Shown one piece after another: positions 52,773 to 60,937 of a stretch of DNA of 64,000 nt (position 1 is the stretch's first letter; each line of letters opens with the position of its first letter). The stretch comes from Alphaproteobacteria bacterium (lineage in GTDB: Bacteria > Pseudomonadota > Alphaproteobacteria > Micropepsales > Micropepsaceae). The position numbers and the translations under genes were made by a program. The notes beneath the pieces were generated by a model. That model was not told where the DNA came from. It did not search any database and worked only from the letters and a program-made list of their open reading frames with translations. The DNA is taken from NCBI GenBank assembly GCA_021325375.1, contig JAJPHG010000012.1, positions 124,001-188,000 on the forward strand, written 5' to 3'.

Positions 52773-52955
52773 CTATCGCGAGCGGTTACGCGCGCGACGA
52801 GGAGCGGGGTGCATCCTATCGCGATTGATGAATGACCCGGACGCATCGTCAGAGCTGCGCGCGAGCGCGTAGAGCTCTGCGGCGGCGCTCGATGCTAGGG
52901 CTAATATTCCGAGCCATTTGCAGGCGCGAAGCTCGATTGTTGTCAGTGGTTCCAT
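52773..52955 (-). CDS. 60-residue small membrane protein
   Basis: Starts MEPLTTIELRACKWLGILAL, with a hydrophobic stretch to about residue 30 and a basic C-terminus (RRARNRSR). AAGGAGG lies 5 bases before the ATG at 52955. Its stop is 9 bases before the 31-residue gene, so they form a two-gene unit. No family recognised. Confidence 0.55.
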   Translation of the reverse strand: MEPLTTIELRACKWLGILALASSAAAELYALARSSDDASGSFINRDRMHPAPRRARNRSR

Positions 52956-53452
52956 AAGTCCTCCTTCGTTTCGACCGCGACCATCGCGGCCATGCGCGGA
53001 AGACCTGCGCCGAAGGAGGCGGCTGCATCGCTTGCGACCGCAACGTCAGAGGAGGAGTGCTTGCACTTGCTGCCCCGAGCCGACCGAAGGCGTTCTCATT
53101 CCAAGCCAGCCGCAGATGGCGTGCGGAACGTCAGGACGCTGTGACCGTCTGCACGGAATTGCAGCTTATGTCTTGATGCGAAAGCGATGGAGTTCGCCAT
53201 CGCCTGCTCGTGAAACCTCTGGCGAACGTCACGCCCTTGCGCTGAACCCGACCCAAAACGTCCTCGTCAGTATGCGCTAACCTGGAGCCTTGCGTGTCCG
53301 GTTCAACGAGAATTTTCCCCTGCGTTGCATTCCTCGCGACCGCTACGCTGCAAAATTCCCGTTCCCCTGCGGTGATCCGGCCCCTGCCGGCGGCTCCTTT
53401 CGGTGCGCATGCGAGGCCGCAATGGGCGGCTTCCAAACGCAAGGAGACTTTT
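52956..53452. other. ~500-bp gene-free region
   Basis: Open frames exist on both strands but none has protein-like composition or a ribosome binding site. It probably holds divergent promoters for the minus-strand small genes and the DUF736 gene. Confidence 0.35.
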
Positions 53453-53746
53453 ATGACGACCATCGGTACATTCACTCGCGACGGCGACGGCTTCACCGGC
53501 ACCATCGCAACCCTCGCCCTCAAGGCCAAAGTGGCCATCCGGCCCATCGCCAAGACGGTCGAGAACGCCCCGGACTTCCGCATCTACGCATCCGGCGTCG
53601 AGATCGGCGCGGCCTGGTCGAAGATGAGCGAGGCCGACAAGCCTTATCTCTCGATCAAGCTCGACGATCCCTGCTTCGCAAGCTCCATCTATTGCCGCCT
53701 CGTCGGCAAGAGCGGCGACGACCATGTCCTCGTCTGGAGCCGCTAA
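53453..53746 (+). CDS. DUF736 family protein
   Basis: 97 residues: TIGTFTRDGDGFTGTIATLA, then PDFRIYASGVEIGAAWSK and YLSIKLDDPCF are the DUF736 hallmarks. The family is typical of alphaproteobacterial plasmids and integrative elements. AAGGAG lies 6 bases before the ATG. A terminator follows at once. Confidence 0.88.
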   Translation: MTTIGTFTRDGDGFTGTIATLALKAKVAIRPIAKTVENAPDFRIYASGVEIGAAWSKMSEADKPYLSIKLDDPCFASSIYCRLVGKSGDDHVLVWSR

Positions 53747-53753
53747 AACGAAG

Positions 53754-53778
53754 GGGCGGCCCAAGGGCCGCCCTTTTT
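53754..53778 (+). terminator. Rho-independent terminator after the DUF736 gene
   Basis: GGGCGGCCC-AA-GGGCCGCCC followed by TTTTT. Confidence 0.88.
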
Positions 53779-53911
53779 GCCTCCAATTCAAGAGCTTGGC
53801 GCAGTCGATAAAACTTAATGAATTCTTAACGGCCGCAATCTAGAATTGTATATCATCCGTGTACTGAGGATTTATCGCGCTTTCGCCTACAGATTATCCT
53901 TCAAAGCCAAG

Positions 53912-53952
53912 TCATGCGGCGCAGCCGCATGACGCGGAGGCTAGCCTCCGCG
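53912..53952. repeat. Two adjacent perfect hairpins
   Basis: TCATGCGGC-GCA-GCCGCATGA directly followed by CGCGGAGGC-TA-GCCTCCGCG. They lie upstream of the TTG at 54012, in a stretch that is open in the frame of that gene. Confidence 0.7.
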
Positions 53953-54011
53953 TCGAACTTTCAACGCAGATCGCGGGTGCGCAGGCGGACATCGAGAAGC
54001 GGCTGAGCGAG

Positions 54012-54755
54012 TTGAACAACGCGGTCGCGCTCGGCGCGGACGGTGCAGCAATCGCGCAGGCGAGGGCGCAGCTCACCGTCCTCGCTCGCCTGCAACGTCG
54101 CATCGCAGATGCGAGCCCGGTTGGCCTCGCTTCGATGCGCGGCGAAGTGAACGCCACCGTCGCAGCGACGCAGGCGATCGCCTTGCAGGGCACATCGGGC
54201 GGGACGCAGCCGTATGTGACGGCTCAGGTGGCCTTGCAGCGCGCCAGCGAAGCCGCGCGCCTGACGACGAGAAACTTCGTGCACGCCTTCTACGACGAGC
54301 ACGAGTTCGACAAATATCTCAGGTTCGCCTCGGCGGAAGACGAGCAGGATTATCGCAAGCGCGAGGAAGAGCGTAAGCAGGCCATCCAGAAGGCGCTTGA
54401 CGAGCACACGCCGGAGGGCACCTTGCGCGCCTTGCAGATCGCGCGGGAACAGATGCGCGATGCTGGAAAGCATGGTGCGACGGCCAGTCCCGAGTTCGAA
54501 CCGACCATGAAAAGCTTGGACGACGCCGAAGCGAAGTTGAAGAAGCAAGTTGACGTTGCCAAAGGCACCGACAAGCAGACAAGTCAGGTTGTTTCGGAAG
54601 CCTCGCCGAAGGATGCGGGTCCACTCGAAGGTGCATTGTCGCCGGAGGTTATGGCGCGGTTGCGCGCCACCAAGATCGCCGTTGCCGATCAGTCGAAGGA
54701 AGGCCACGGCATCACCGCCGCCACGCCGTCGTCGGATACGGTAGGACGCGGCTAG
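54012..54755 (+). CDS. Hypothetical helical protein, 5' end uncertain
   Basis: 247 residues from a TTG at 54012, largely helical and Ala/Glu/Gln-rich, with NFVHAFYDEHEFDKYLRFAS and EDEQDYRKREEERKQAIQKA. The same frame stays open back to 53868 with protein-like character (LSTQIAGAQADIEKRLSELN), yet holds no ATG, GTG or TTG. An ATC at 53874 lies 4 bases after AGGA. Either a rare start is used or the 5' end has decayed. No family recognised. Confidence 0.6.
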   Translation: MNNAVALGADGAAIAQARAQLTVLARLQRRIADASPVGLASMRGEVNATVAATQAIALQGTSGGTQPYVTAQVALQRASEAARLTTRNFVHAFYDEHEFDKYLRFASAEDEQDYRKREEERKQAIQKALDEHTPEGTLRALQIAREQMRDAGKHGATASPEFEPTMKSLDDAEAKLKKQVDVAKGTDKQTSQVVSEASPKDAGPLEGALSPEVMARLRATKIAVADQSKEGHGITAATPSSDTVGRG

Positions 54756-54756
54756 C

Positions 54757-55119
54757 CTACATAAGGCCAAGCTGCCTGCAGGTTGCCGCCGTGCGCTCGA
54801 AATAGGCACGGTCCTTGACCAGCTTCGGCAACTGGTCCGCCTGCGCCATCCCGAAATCCTGGTTGATCCGGTTGCCTGAGAAGCCAAGCGTCTTGCCGAG
54901 CGTCACCGCAATGTCGAAATCCTCGCGCGCCTTGGCTTCGAATGCGGCCGCGCCTTTTGCGTCGCCCACATCGCGCCGGTTTCCCTTCTCGACGCCGTTG
55001 GCGATGAAGCACTGCATCGCCGCGTCGTAGGCTGTTTTGTCCGAAGCCGTGCCCGCGCTTGAAGCGCTTGCGGACCCAAGCAACAGGACAGTGAGCGTTC
55101 CGGCCAGGACGCCTCGCAC
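54757..55119 (-). CDS. Small periplasmic protein, hypothetical
   Basis: 120 residues from a GTG at 55119 behind AGGAAG. Signal peptide (RGVLAGTLTVLLLGSASASS), then TAYDAAMQCFIANGVE and ERTAATCRQLG, giving two cysteines in the mature part. It lies just after the 65-residue gene. No family recognised; it might be a periplasmic accessory of the transfer system. Confidence 0.6.
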   Translation of the reverse strand: MRGVLAGTLTVLLLGSASASSAGTASDKTAYDAAMQCFIANGVEKGNRRDVGDAKGAAAFEAKAREDFDIAVTLGKTLGFSGNRINQDFGMAQADQLPKLVKDRAYFERTAATCRQLGLM

Positions 55120-55121
55120 GG

Positions 55122-55319
55122 CTACTTCCTGCGACCCTTGAAGACGAAAACCGTGATTGCCACGTTGGCAAGGCCGCTGGCCGAACCGCTTGCCGTGCCC
55201 CGCAGCACATCGAAAAGTATTTGTTTGAACCGCTCCGACGAGTGGTTGTCGTGGTGTTCGCTGACTTCGACGGTACGGGTTTCGCCGTTGCTCAGCTTCA
55301 CGTCGTAAACGTTGCCCAT
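55122..55319 (-). CDS. 65-residue hypothetical protein
   Basis: Starts MGNVYDVKLSNGETRTVEVS, with a polar N-terminus and a Gly/Ala-rich hydrophobic C-terminus (GTASGSASGLANVAITVFVF) that could be one membrane helix. AAGGAAAG precedes the ATG. Its promoter would lie in the segment bounded by the two recombination-like sites at 55357 and 55503. Confidence 0.6.
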   Translation of the reverse strand: MGNVYDVKLSNGETRTVEVSEHHDNHSSERFKQILFDVLRGTASGSASGLANVAITVFVFKGRRK

Positions 55320-55356
55320 CGCGCTTTCCTTGCCGATCAGACCGCGAGGATTTTTT

Positions 55357-55378
55357 AACACTATGCGGAATTTTGTTG
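55357..55378. promoter_or_regulatory. Recombinase site-like sequence 1
   Basis: AACACTA-TGCGGAA-TTTTGTTG: an imperfect 7-bp-spaced dyad. The spacer is the reverse complement of the spacer of site 2, 146 bp away. Confidence 0.5.
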
Positions 55379-55502
55379 CGCGAAGCGCCCAGCTCTTCCA
55401 ATGCTCTCAGCGTGATCTGGCGTAAAAGCATTTCGACTCGACTCCGTCTGCGTTTAGCCGCGTTTCCCTTGGTAGCTGCGGCTTTGGCGGCTATCGGGGC
55501 TT

Positions 55503-55527
55503 GCAACACTATTCCGCATAGTGTTGC
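55503..55527. promoter_or_regulatory. Recombinase site-like sequence 2
   Basis: GCAACACTA-TTCCGCA-TAGTGTTGC: perfect 9-bp arms around a 7-bp spacer, the shape of a tyrosine recombinase core site. It ends 18 bases before the recombinase gene at 55546. Confidence 0.6.
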
Positions 55528-55545
55528 GCGGCGCGGGACTGCCTG

Positions 55546-56127
55546 ATGCGCTCGCGCGATCACCTCACGCTGTTTAGCGCGAGCGGCAGGCGCAAATATC
55601 TCTGCGCCCGCGAGCTATCGAAGTTCCTTGTCGCCGCGCGGAACACAGACCCGGCGACCGATGCGTTTTGCTCTCTGCTCGCCTACACCGGCTGCCGTCT
55701 TAGCGAGGCGCTGGCGCTCACGCCCGCCCAAATCGACAAGGAGGCGGGGCTGGTCGTCTTTCGCACGCTCAAGCGACGCCAGCAGGCGTTCCGTGCCGTG
55801 CCGGTGCCGCCAGACCTGATGCGCGCCCTCTGCCGGATTGCGGCGGATCGCGCGCCGGACACACCGCTATGGCTGTGGTGCCGGCAGACAGCATGGCGAC
55901 GGGTGAAGAGCGTCATGGGTGACGCTAGGATCACCGGCGCACACGCCATGCCGAAAGGGCTGCGTCACGGCTTCGGCGTTGCCAACGCTGAGCACAAGGT
56001 GCCGATGGCGACAACGCAGAAGTGGCTAGGGCATTCCAACTTGGAAACGACGGCGATCTATCAGCAGGCCACCGGCCGCGAGGAACGCGCCCTTGCCGCC
56101 CGCCTTTGGCGGAACATGCGAAGCTGA
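55546..56127 (+). CDS. Small tyrosine recombinase (catalytic domain only)
   Basis: 193 residues. Catalytic Arg in AYTGCRLSEALAL, Lys-region TLKRRQQAFRAVPVP, RH box in MPKGLRHGFGV, His in WLGHSNLETT and Tyr in AIYQQAT. The N-terminal core-binding domain of XerC/D-type enzymes is largely missing. Such short recombinases act as resolvases or invertases on plasmids. The ATG at 55546 lies directly after a palindromic site that is a plausible target and operator. Confidence 0.85.
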   Translation: MRSRDHLTLFSASGRRKYLCARELSKFLVAARNTDPATDAFCSLLAYTGCRLSEALALTPAQIDKEAGLVVFRTLKRRQQAFRAVPVPPDLMRALCRIAADRAPDTPLWLWCRQTAWRRVKSVMGDARITGAHAMPKGLRHGFGVANAEHKVPMATTQKWLGHSNLETTAIYQQATGREERALAARLWRNMRS

Positions 56128-56196
56128 TCGCGCTTTCCGGCCCGCATCGAATTGGTTCCTTCCGCGTTATCTATTCCCTTCTCGATGGAGAGAACG

Positions 56197-56385
56197 ATGG
56201 CCAAGAAACACGTTAATCAAGACAAGGACGCCAGCTTCCAGAGCGCCCAAGGGCGGCGCAGCGGTGCCAAGCCTGACACTTCCAGCGCCAACCGTGAGAG
56301 AAATATCGGCTCCGGTGGTGCTGAGGAGCACTCGCGCGTAGCGAAGGGTAATCGCGGCGGCGAGCAGAAAGCTTCCAACCGCTAG
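56197..56385 (+). CDS. Small hydrophilic protein, hypothetical
   Basis: 62 residues starting MAKKHVNQDKDASFQSAQ, rich in Gly, Ser, Asn and charged residues, probably disordered. GGAGAG lies 6 bases before the ATG at 56197. The stop overlaps that of the convergent gene by 4 bases. No family recognised. Confidence 0.55.
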   Translation: MAKKHVNQDKDASFQSAQGRRSGAKPDTSSANRERNIGSGGAEEHSRVAKGNRGGEQKASNR

Positions 56386-56723
56386 CGGTGAAGAACCGGT
56401 GGCTGCGCACCGTCCACGCGCTCGGTCCAGCGTTGGGATGATTTAGCGTGGCGCGTGAGCAGGTAGATCGAGCCACCTGCCACCGCCACACTTGCGACAA
56501 TCGCCGTGAGCGCGCCGCCATGAATGCCCTGCGGCAGCGATTTGGGAAGATGCTCGGGCTTCATCTTGTCCATGCAGGAAGCAAATGAAGTTCTCGGCTG
56601 CGTTCCAGCAGCCGTTTCAGCATTCGTTCGCAGGATATGGTCTACTAGCCTTTCATGGGCCGCTGCATATCTACGCAGCGTCTCTTCATGCCCCGGCAGC
56701 CCTGTGTTATCTCCTTGTGTCAC
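56382..56723 (-). CDS. Hypothetical single-pass membrane protein
   Basis: 113 residues from a GTG at 56723. The N-terminal ~70 residues are polar (EETLRRYAAAHERLVDHILR); one membrane helix follows (ALTAIVASVAVAGGSIYLLT), then a short basic tail. No strong ribosome binding site, so the start is uncertain. No family recognised. Confidence 0.5.
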   Translation of the reverse strand: MTQGDNTGLPGHEETLRRYAAAHERLVDHILRTNAETAAGTQPRTSFASCMDKMKPEHLPKSLPQGIHGGALTAIVASVAVAGGSIYLLTRHAKSSQRWTERVDGAQPPVLHR

Positions 56724-56829
56724 TCAGATATTCTACCAGACGGCCTACCAGCAAGTGTTACAATTCAGAGAAATTCGCGGCCGGTCGCACGCCAGTCACG
56801 CTAGTCACAGCGGCAATAATCGAGAAAAT

Positions 56830-57258
56830 TCAATCGCCCTTTGATGGCCGTTTCAGTCGCCCCATATTGGCGCCTTGAGACAGGACCTGCCTGGTTTCCA
56901 GCGCCTTATCCAACGGGCTGGCCTTTAGCAATTCCAGCATCTTGATCGTCGCGGAATGCGCGAGCTCAAATTGTTCCCGCTCATTCCAAGCTGTCACAAC
57001 TCGCTCGATCATCGCAACTTGCTCTGCGCGTTCAGCATAGGAACGTTCTAAGGCGAGCATGATTTCGTCATGAATATGCGAATCGACCTGCTCCAAATGT
57101 CGATAGTGCGTGTCGATCTCGTGGATGTCGCGTTCCATCGAAATCGTCAGCCGATATGCTTCTGCGACCTCCCGCAACAACGAAGTCATGTCCGTGGTGG
57201 ACGCGATCATCGCAATGGCGCTGGCGATGCCGCCACCTCGTAGGTCTGGAACAGACAT
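56830..57258 (-). CDS. Hypothetical helical protein
   Basis: 142 residues, mostly helical: SLLREVAEAYRLTISMERDI, HIHDEIMLALERSYAERAEQ and KMLELLKASPLDKALETRQV. AGGAGG lies before the ATG at 57258. It follows the 347-residue membrane protein by 10 bases and is probably co-transcribed with it. No family recognised. Confidence 0.65.
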   Translation of the reverse strand: MSVPDLRGGGIASAIAMIASTTDMTSLLREVAEAYRLTISMERDIHEIDTHYRHLEQVDSHIHDEIMLALERSYAERAEQVAMIERVVTAWNEREQFELAHSATIKMLELLKASPLDKALETRQVLSQGANMGRLKRPSKGD

Positions 57259-57268
57259 TCAGCCCTCC

Positions 57269-58312
57269 TTAGATGGCGGTCGCTGCGCCCAGACGGGCCA
57301 GCAAGGCGTAGTTGCATAGTTTGCCGAACTCTGACTGCACGGTATCGCCGCGATTTGGCACTGAGCCGACCGCTTTTTGAGTTTTGAACCAGCTCTCCGC
57401 AAACAGGATAAGATCTCGCAGTTCCTCGCTTTGAGAAGCGACACTCTCGGAAACTGCCACGACTTCAAGATGCGCGCGCCCGATCAGCTCTAGCGTATCG
57501 CCCGCGCTGGCGATGAATCTACGCAGGTCGCCGGCTGAAGTGTGCATATCTCGAATTGTCTTCTGATAGAGAACTATGAACGAAGCTATCGAGCCTCCAA
57601 AGGCGATCGCGTTCCCGACGAGCACACCGTGAATGCCGCCGGAGGCTGATGATCGCGAGATGGCCATCCAGAAGCGCAAAATCTGACCTAGCCGCGTTTG
57701 GTATGCGCCAGGAGTAGCGAGTCGCGGTTTCACGGGTGGTGGAAGTGCGCGGACTTGGGGAACGCAGCTGAGGTCGGCTTTGATATGCGGGAATGCGCGA
57801 CGGATCTTCTTCGCCAATCTGGCCGCGATCTGCGCAAGACGGTATAGGTCCAGCTGCTGGTCTTCCACTTCGCCGCGCGCATCTTCATAGCAGGAAATCG
57901 CCGAACGTACTGCGCCATGCGTTTCGTCGCGTAGCTCATTGAGATAGCGCAGATAGTCGAGAAGCTTTCGCTCATTGCTGCTGATCTCTCGAATATCATT
58001 GGTGAGTTCGGGCGGTTCGTCAGAGAGCTGTGGAAGGACTTCTCTCGAATAGATTTCATTGTTGGCGATGAGTGCCGGTCGCAAGCTGGGTAAAGTATGA
58101 AGTGCACGCGTCCGGCGCAGCGCGTGGAAAACGAAGCGGATCGACTGCCCAATCGCCATTGCGAAGGAGACGATTCCCATAAAGAAGAAGCATGGCGCCA
58201 GCCAACCGATGAGCCATGAATCACTCGGCCAGATAAATGCCAGAAAGACGTAAAAGACCGCGCCCAGGAAATATATCCACGGCAGCTCGATATTAGCGTT
58301 GAGTTTTTTCAT
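57269..58312 (-). CDS. Hypothetical membrane protein
   Basis: 347 residues. Two N-terminal membrane helices (WIYFLGAVFYVFLAFIW; WLAPCFFFMGIVSFAMAI), a long helical middle part, and another hydrophobic segment near 220-245 (GGIHGVLVGNAIAFGGSIAS). Codon use here is less GC-rich than in the chromosomal part. It is flanked by element genes in the same direction. No family recognised. Confidence 0.65.
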   Translation of the reverse strand: MKKLNANIELPWIYFLGAVFYVFLAFIWPSDSWLIGWLAPCFFFMGIVSFAMAIGQSIRFVFHALRRTRALHTLPSLRPALIANNEIYSREVLPQLSDEPPELTNDIREISSNERKLLDYLRYLNELRDETHGAVRSAISCYEDARGEVEDQQLDLYRLAQIAARLAKKIRRAFPHIKADLSCVPQVRALPPPVKPRLATPGAYQTRLGQILRFWMAISRSSASGGIHGVLVGNAIAFGGSIASFIVLYQKTIRDMHTSAGDLRRFIASAGDTLELIGRAHLEVVAVSESVASQSEELRDLILFAESWFKTQKAVGSVPNRGDTVQSEFGKLCNYALLARLGAATAI

Positions 58313-58336
58313 GAGTGGTTGGAGCGGGATTGAGGT

Positions 58337-58669
58337 TCATCGGTCCATACCGAGATCGCGGTCCGTGGCATGGTCGGCAGTCCGTTCAGTGCCTGCCTCG
58401 CGGGGTTTCCAAAGCTCCTCGAACGAGGGACGGCGCTCGATGGCGTCTCCGCCAGGATTCAGCGGGTGATGATCGCTGCCATAGAACGCATCGCGATCCT
58501 GCGTCAGCGAGCGGTCCACTTCGACGACGGGGGCGGCGGTGACGACGCGGCCGAACCAGCCTTCTTCGATCACTTTCTGCCGTATGTCCTGAAAGCCCTG
58601 ACGCAATTCCGCAAAGAGATACTGCATCACGCCGGGCGGCCTCTGCCGTTCGCCCGTATCCCCGCCCAT
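58337..58669 (-). CDS. Hypothetical protein next to the coupling ATPase
   Basis: 110 residues from an ATG at 58669 behind AAGGAG. PPGVMQYLFAELRQGFQDIR and KVIEEGWFGRVVT form a helical N-terminal half; the rest is polar and Asp/Arg/Pro-rich. First gene of a minus-strand unit (58669 to 56830), divergent from the coupling protein. No family recognised. Confidence 0.65.
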   Translation of the reverse strand: MGGDTGERQRPPGVMQYLFAELRQGFQDIRQKVIEEGWFGRVVTAAPVVEVDRSLTQDRDAFYGSDHHPLNPGGDAIERRPSFEELWKPREAGTERTADHATDRDLGMDR

Positions 58670-58775
58670 GTCAGCTCCTTGGGCTATGGCTTCGCGCGCC
58701 AATCTAGGGTTATCACGCTGGCTTTTCTAGTGTAGATTGCCGCCTGAATTCCGGCTGGCCTCGGGCCAAACCATC

Positions 58776-60362
58776 ATGGCCCTGCGGCTTTTCAAAAGTT
58801 ACGTCAGCGATCTCGATACGCCGCTCTTGCAGCTTTCGGCGGAGGACAAGTTCACGCTACGCGACGCCTGCCAGGGCGTCCATGTCCTGGGCGGGGTCGG
58901 TAGCGGCAAGACGTCGGGCTCCGGCAAGGCGATCGCCGCCGCCTACCTGCGCGCAGGCTTCGGCGGGCTGGTGCTCGCCGCCAAGCCGGAGGAAGTCGCT
59001 CTCTGGCGGCGCTACGCGAAAGAAAACGGTCGCGCCAATTCCCTCATCCTCTTTGGTGAGCGCGGCGGGTTCAACTTCATCACCTACGAGCTAGCGCGTC
59101 AGGGCACGCAGGGCACCGGCAGCGTCGTCGAATGCCTGATGCGGATACTGGAGGCGTCGCGTCTCTCCAACCCGAACGCCGGCAGGGGTGGCGAGGCGTT
59201 CTGGGAGGACGCGACCCGTCAGGTGCTGCGCAATACTATCCCCATTCTCTATGCCGCGACCGGCACCGTGCGCATTCCCGACATTATCCGCTTCGTTGCT
59301 TCCGCGCCGACCAGCCTTCAGCAGGTACGCGACCCGGACTGGCAGGCCGAGTCCTTCATGTTCAATGCGCTCGCAAGTGCCAAGCGCAAGCCGCTGAGGC
59401 CATTGAACGAGGATGACTTCGAGAAGACGGCGAGCTATTGGCGCGACGAGTACAGCCAGCTCGACCCCAAGACGCGCAGCAATATCGCGATTTCACTGTC
59501 AACGGCGCTCGACCGCTTCAATCGCGGGCGGCTGCATCGCGCCTTCTGCACGGATACGACGCTCGTGCCGGAACTCACCTTCCATGGCGCGATCATCGTC
59601 ATGGATATGTCGGCGCTGACCTGGAACGAGGACGGCATCATCGCCCAGCAGCTATTCAAGTATATGTGGCAGCGCGCCGTGCTCTCGCGCAACGGGCTGG
59701 AGCCGCAGCATCGCTCGCGGCCCGTCTTCCTGTGGGCGGACGAGGCACAGTATTTCGTGAATTCCTTCGACACCGACTTTCAATCGACTTGCCGTTCGTC
59801 GCTGGCCTGTACGGTCTATCTCTCGCAGTCGCTGCCGACCTACTACGCAAAGATCGGCGGCGAGCACGCCAAGCACAAGGCGGACATGCTGCTGGCGAAT
59901 TTCGTGACCAAGATCTTCCATAACAACGCAGACCCCGAAACCAACCGCTGGGCGGCCGACACGATCGGGCGCGTCATCCAGCGTCGCGGCACCTACAATG
60001 AGGGCCAGTCCTCGGGCCGCTCACTGGGCATGAACGCGGGCGGGAGCACGAATTGGGGCAGCAATACCAGCGTCGGCACTTCCATAGACGGTCGCGGCAA
60101 TTATTCCAGCACGTCCAGTTCCGGCAGCAATCGCGGTGGCGGGGACAGTTGGGGCCGCAACCGGGGCCGCAATACAGGGCAGAGCGTGAGCGGGGGGTAT
60201 AGCGAGACGATGGATTACGAGATTGAGCCCGGTGACTTCGCACGCGCGCTCAAGACCGGCGGCCCCGCCAACGGCGGCAACGTCACCGCCGTCTGGTTCC
60301 AGGCGGGCAAGACCTTTCGCGATAGTCAGCGCAACTATCTCCTGACGAGGTTCGTCCAATGA
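58776..60362 (+). CDS. Type IV coupling protein-like ATPase (VirD4/TraG family)
   Basis: 528 residues from the ATG at 58776. Walker A in GVHVLGGVGSGKTSGSGKA, Walker B in RPVFLWADEAQYFV, and a following TCRSSLACTVYLSQSLPTYY as in coupling proteins. There is no N-terminal membrane anchor; the adjacent overlapping membrane gene may supply it. Residues ~409-476 are an unusual Gly/Ser/Asn/Arg-rich stretch. It would bring the relaxase-DNA complex to a secretion channel. Confidence 0.82.
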   Translation: MALRLFKSYVSDLDTPLLQLSAEDKFTLRDACQGVHVLGGVGSGKTSGSGKAIAAAYLRAGFGGLVLAAKPEEVALWRRYAKENGRANSLILFGERGGFNFITYELARQGTQGTGSVVECLMRILEASRLSNPNAGRGGEAFWEDATRQVLRNTIPILYAATGTVRIPDIIRFVASAPTSLQQVRDPDWQAESFMFNALASAKRKPLRPLNEDDFEKTASYWRDEYSQLDPKTRSNIAISLSTALDRFNRGRLHRAFCTDTTLVPELTFHGAIIVMDMSALTWNEDGIIAQQLFKYMWQRAVLSRNGLEPQHRSRPVFLWADEAQYFVNSFDTDFQSTCRSSLACTVYLSQSLPTYYAKIGGEHAKHKADMLLANFVTKIFHNNADPETNRWAADTIGRVIQRRGTYNEGQSSGRSLGMNAGGSTNWGSNTSVGTSIDGRGNYSSTSSSGSNRGGGDSWGRNRGRNTGQSVSGGYSETMDYEIEPGDFARALKTGGPANGGNVTAVWFQAGKTFRDSQRNYLLTRFVQ

Positions 60363-60937
60363 GACGGCCCGGCGCGCTTGTTTTCCTATTCGGAAACCCG
60401 CTGATCGCCTTCGCGCTGCTCTGCGCCGGTTGCTATTGCGGCTATGCATGGTGGACAGGGCAGATGCAGACGCTTCCGGCGTTCGTCGTGATCCTCGCTG
60501 CCTGCTACGCCTTCCGGGCTAGTGACCAATATCAAGCCTATCGTGACTGGAAGCGCGAATGGGACGCGATGGAGGGCCGCGTCCCCTCGCGACGCCTCGC
60601 GCGCGTCTTTCGGCGCGGCGGGCCGCTGCACATTGTAGCCGCCGTTTGCGCTTGGTGCGTTTGTGCCGCGCTCATCCTCGCCAAGCAGGATCAGCCGTTC
60701 TGGCAGATACCCGCCGACTCTTTCTGGCTGGCGACGGCGCTGATGATCCTTGTCGCGCTCTATCGCGCAGTGAGGAACTGGCGCGTTCGGAGTCCGGCGA
60801 AGATTGAGGACGTGCCGGTGACGGTGTGCCTTTCGGTGCCACGCAGATCGCCGGCGGCTTCACAGTTATTCGGGGCGCTACCGGCTTATTGCGCACGTCT
60901 ACTTTCGAAAGCTGTGGTCAGTTCAGCAAGCCGCTAG
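60359..60937 (+). CDS. Membrane protein coupled to the ATPase gene
   Basis: 192 residues. Hydrophobic segments at ~7-30 (ALVFLFGNPLIAFALLCAG), ~38-50, ~90-108 (LHIVAAVCAWCVCAALILA) and ~118-135. The ATG overlaps the ATPase stop (ATGA). It is a good candidate for the missing membrane anchor of that ATPase. No family recognised. Confidence 0.7.
   Translation: MRRPGALVFLFGNPLIAFALLCAGCYCGYAWWTGQMQTLPAFVVILAACYAFRASDQYQAYRDWKREWDAMEGRVPSRRLARVFRRGGPLHIVAAVCAWCVCAALILAKQDQPFWQIPADSFWLATALMILVALYRAVRNWRVRSPAKIEDVPVTVCLSVPRRSPAASQLFGALPAYCARLLSKAVVSSASR

Noticed and set aside
52918..53280. 120-codon plus-strand frame
   Set aside because: Arg/Ser/Pro-rich composition without domain features and no ribosome binding site.
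55330..55563. Minus-strand frame running through the recombinase sites into the 120-residue gene
   Set aside because: Basic, low-information sequence; the secreted protein has its own GTG start, ribosome binding site and signal peptide at 55119.
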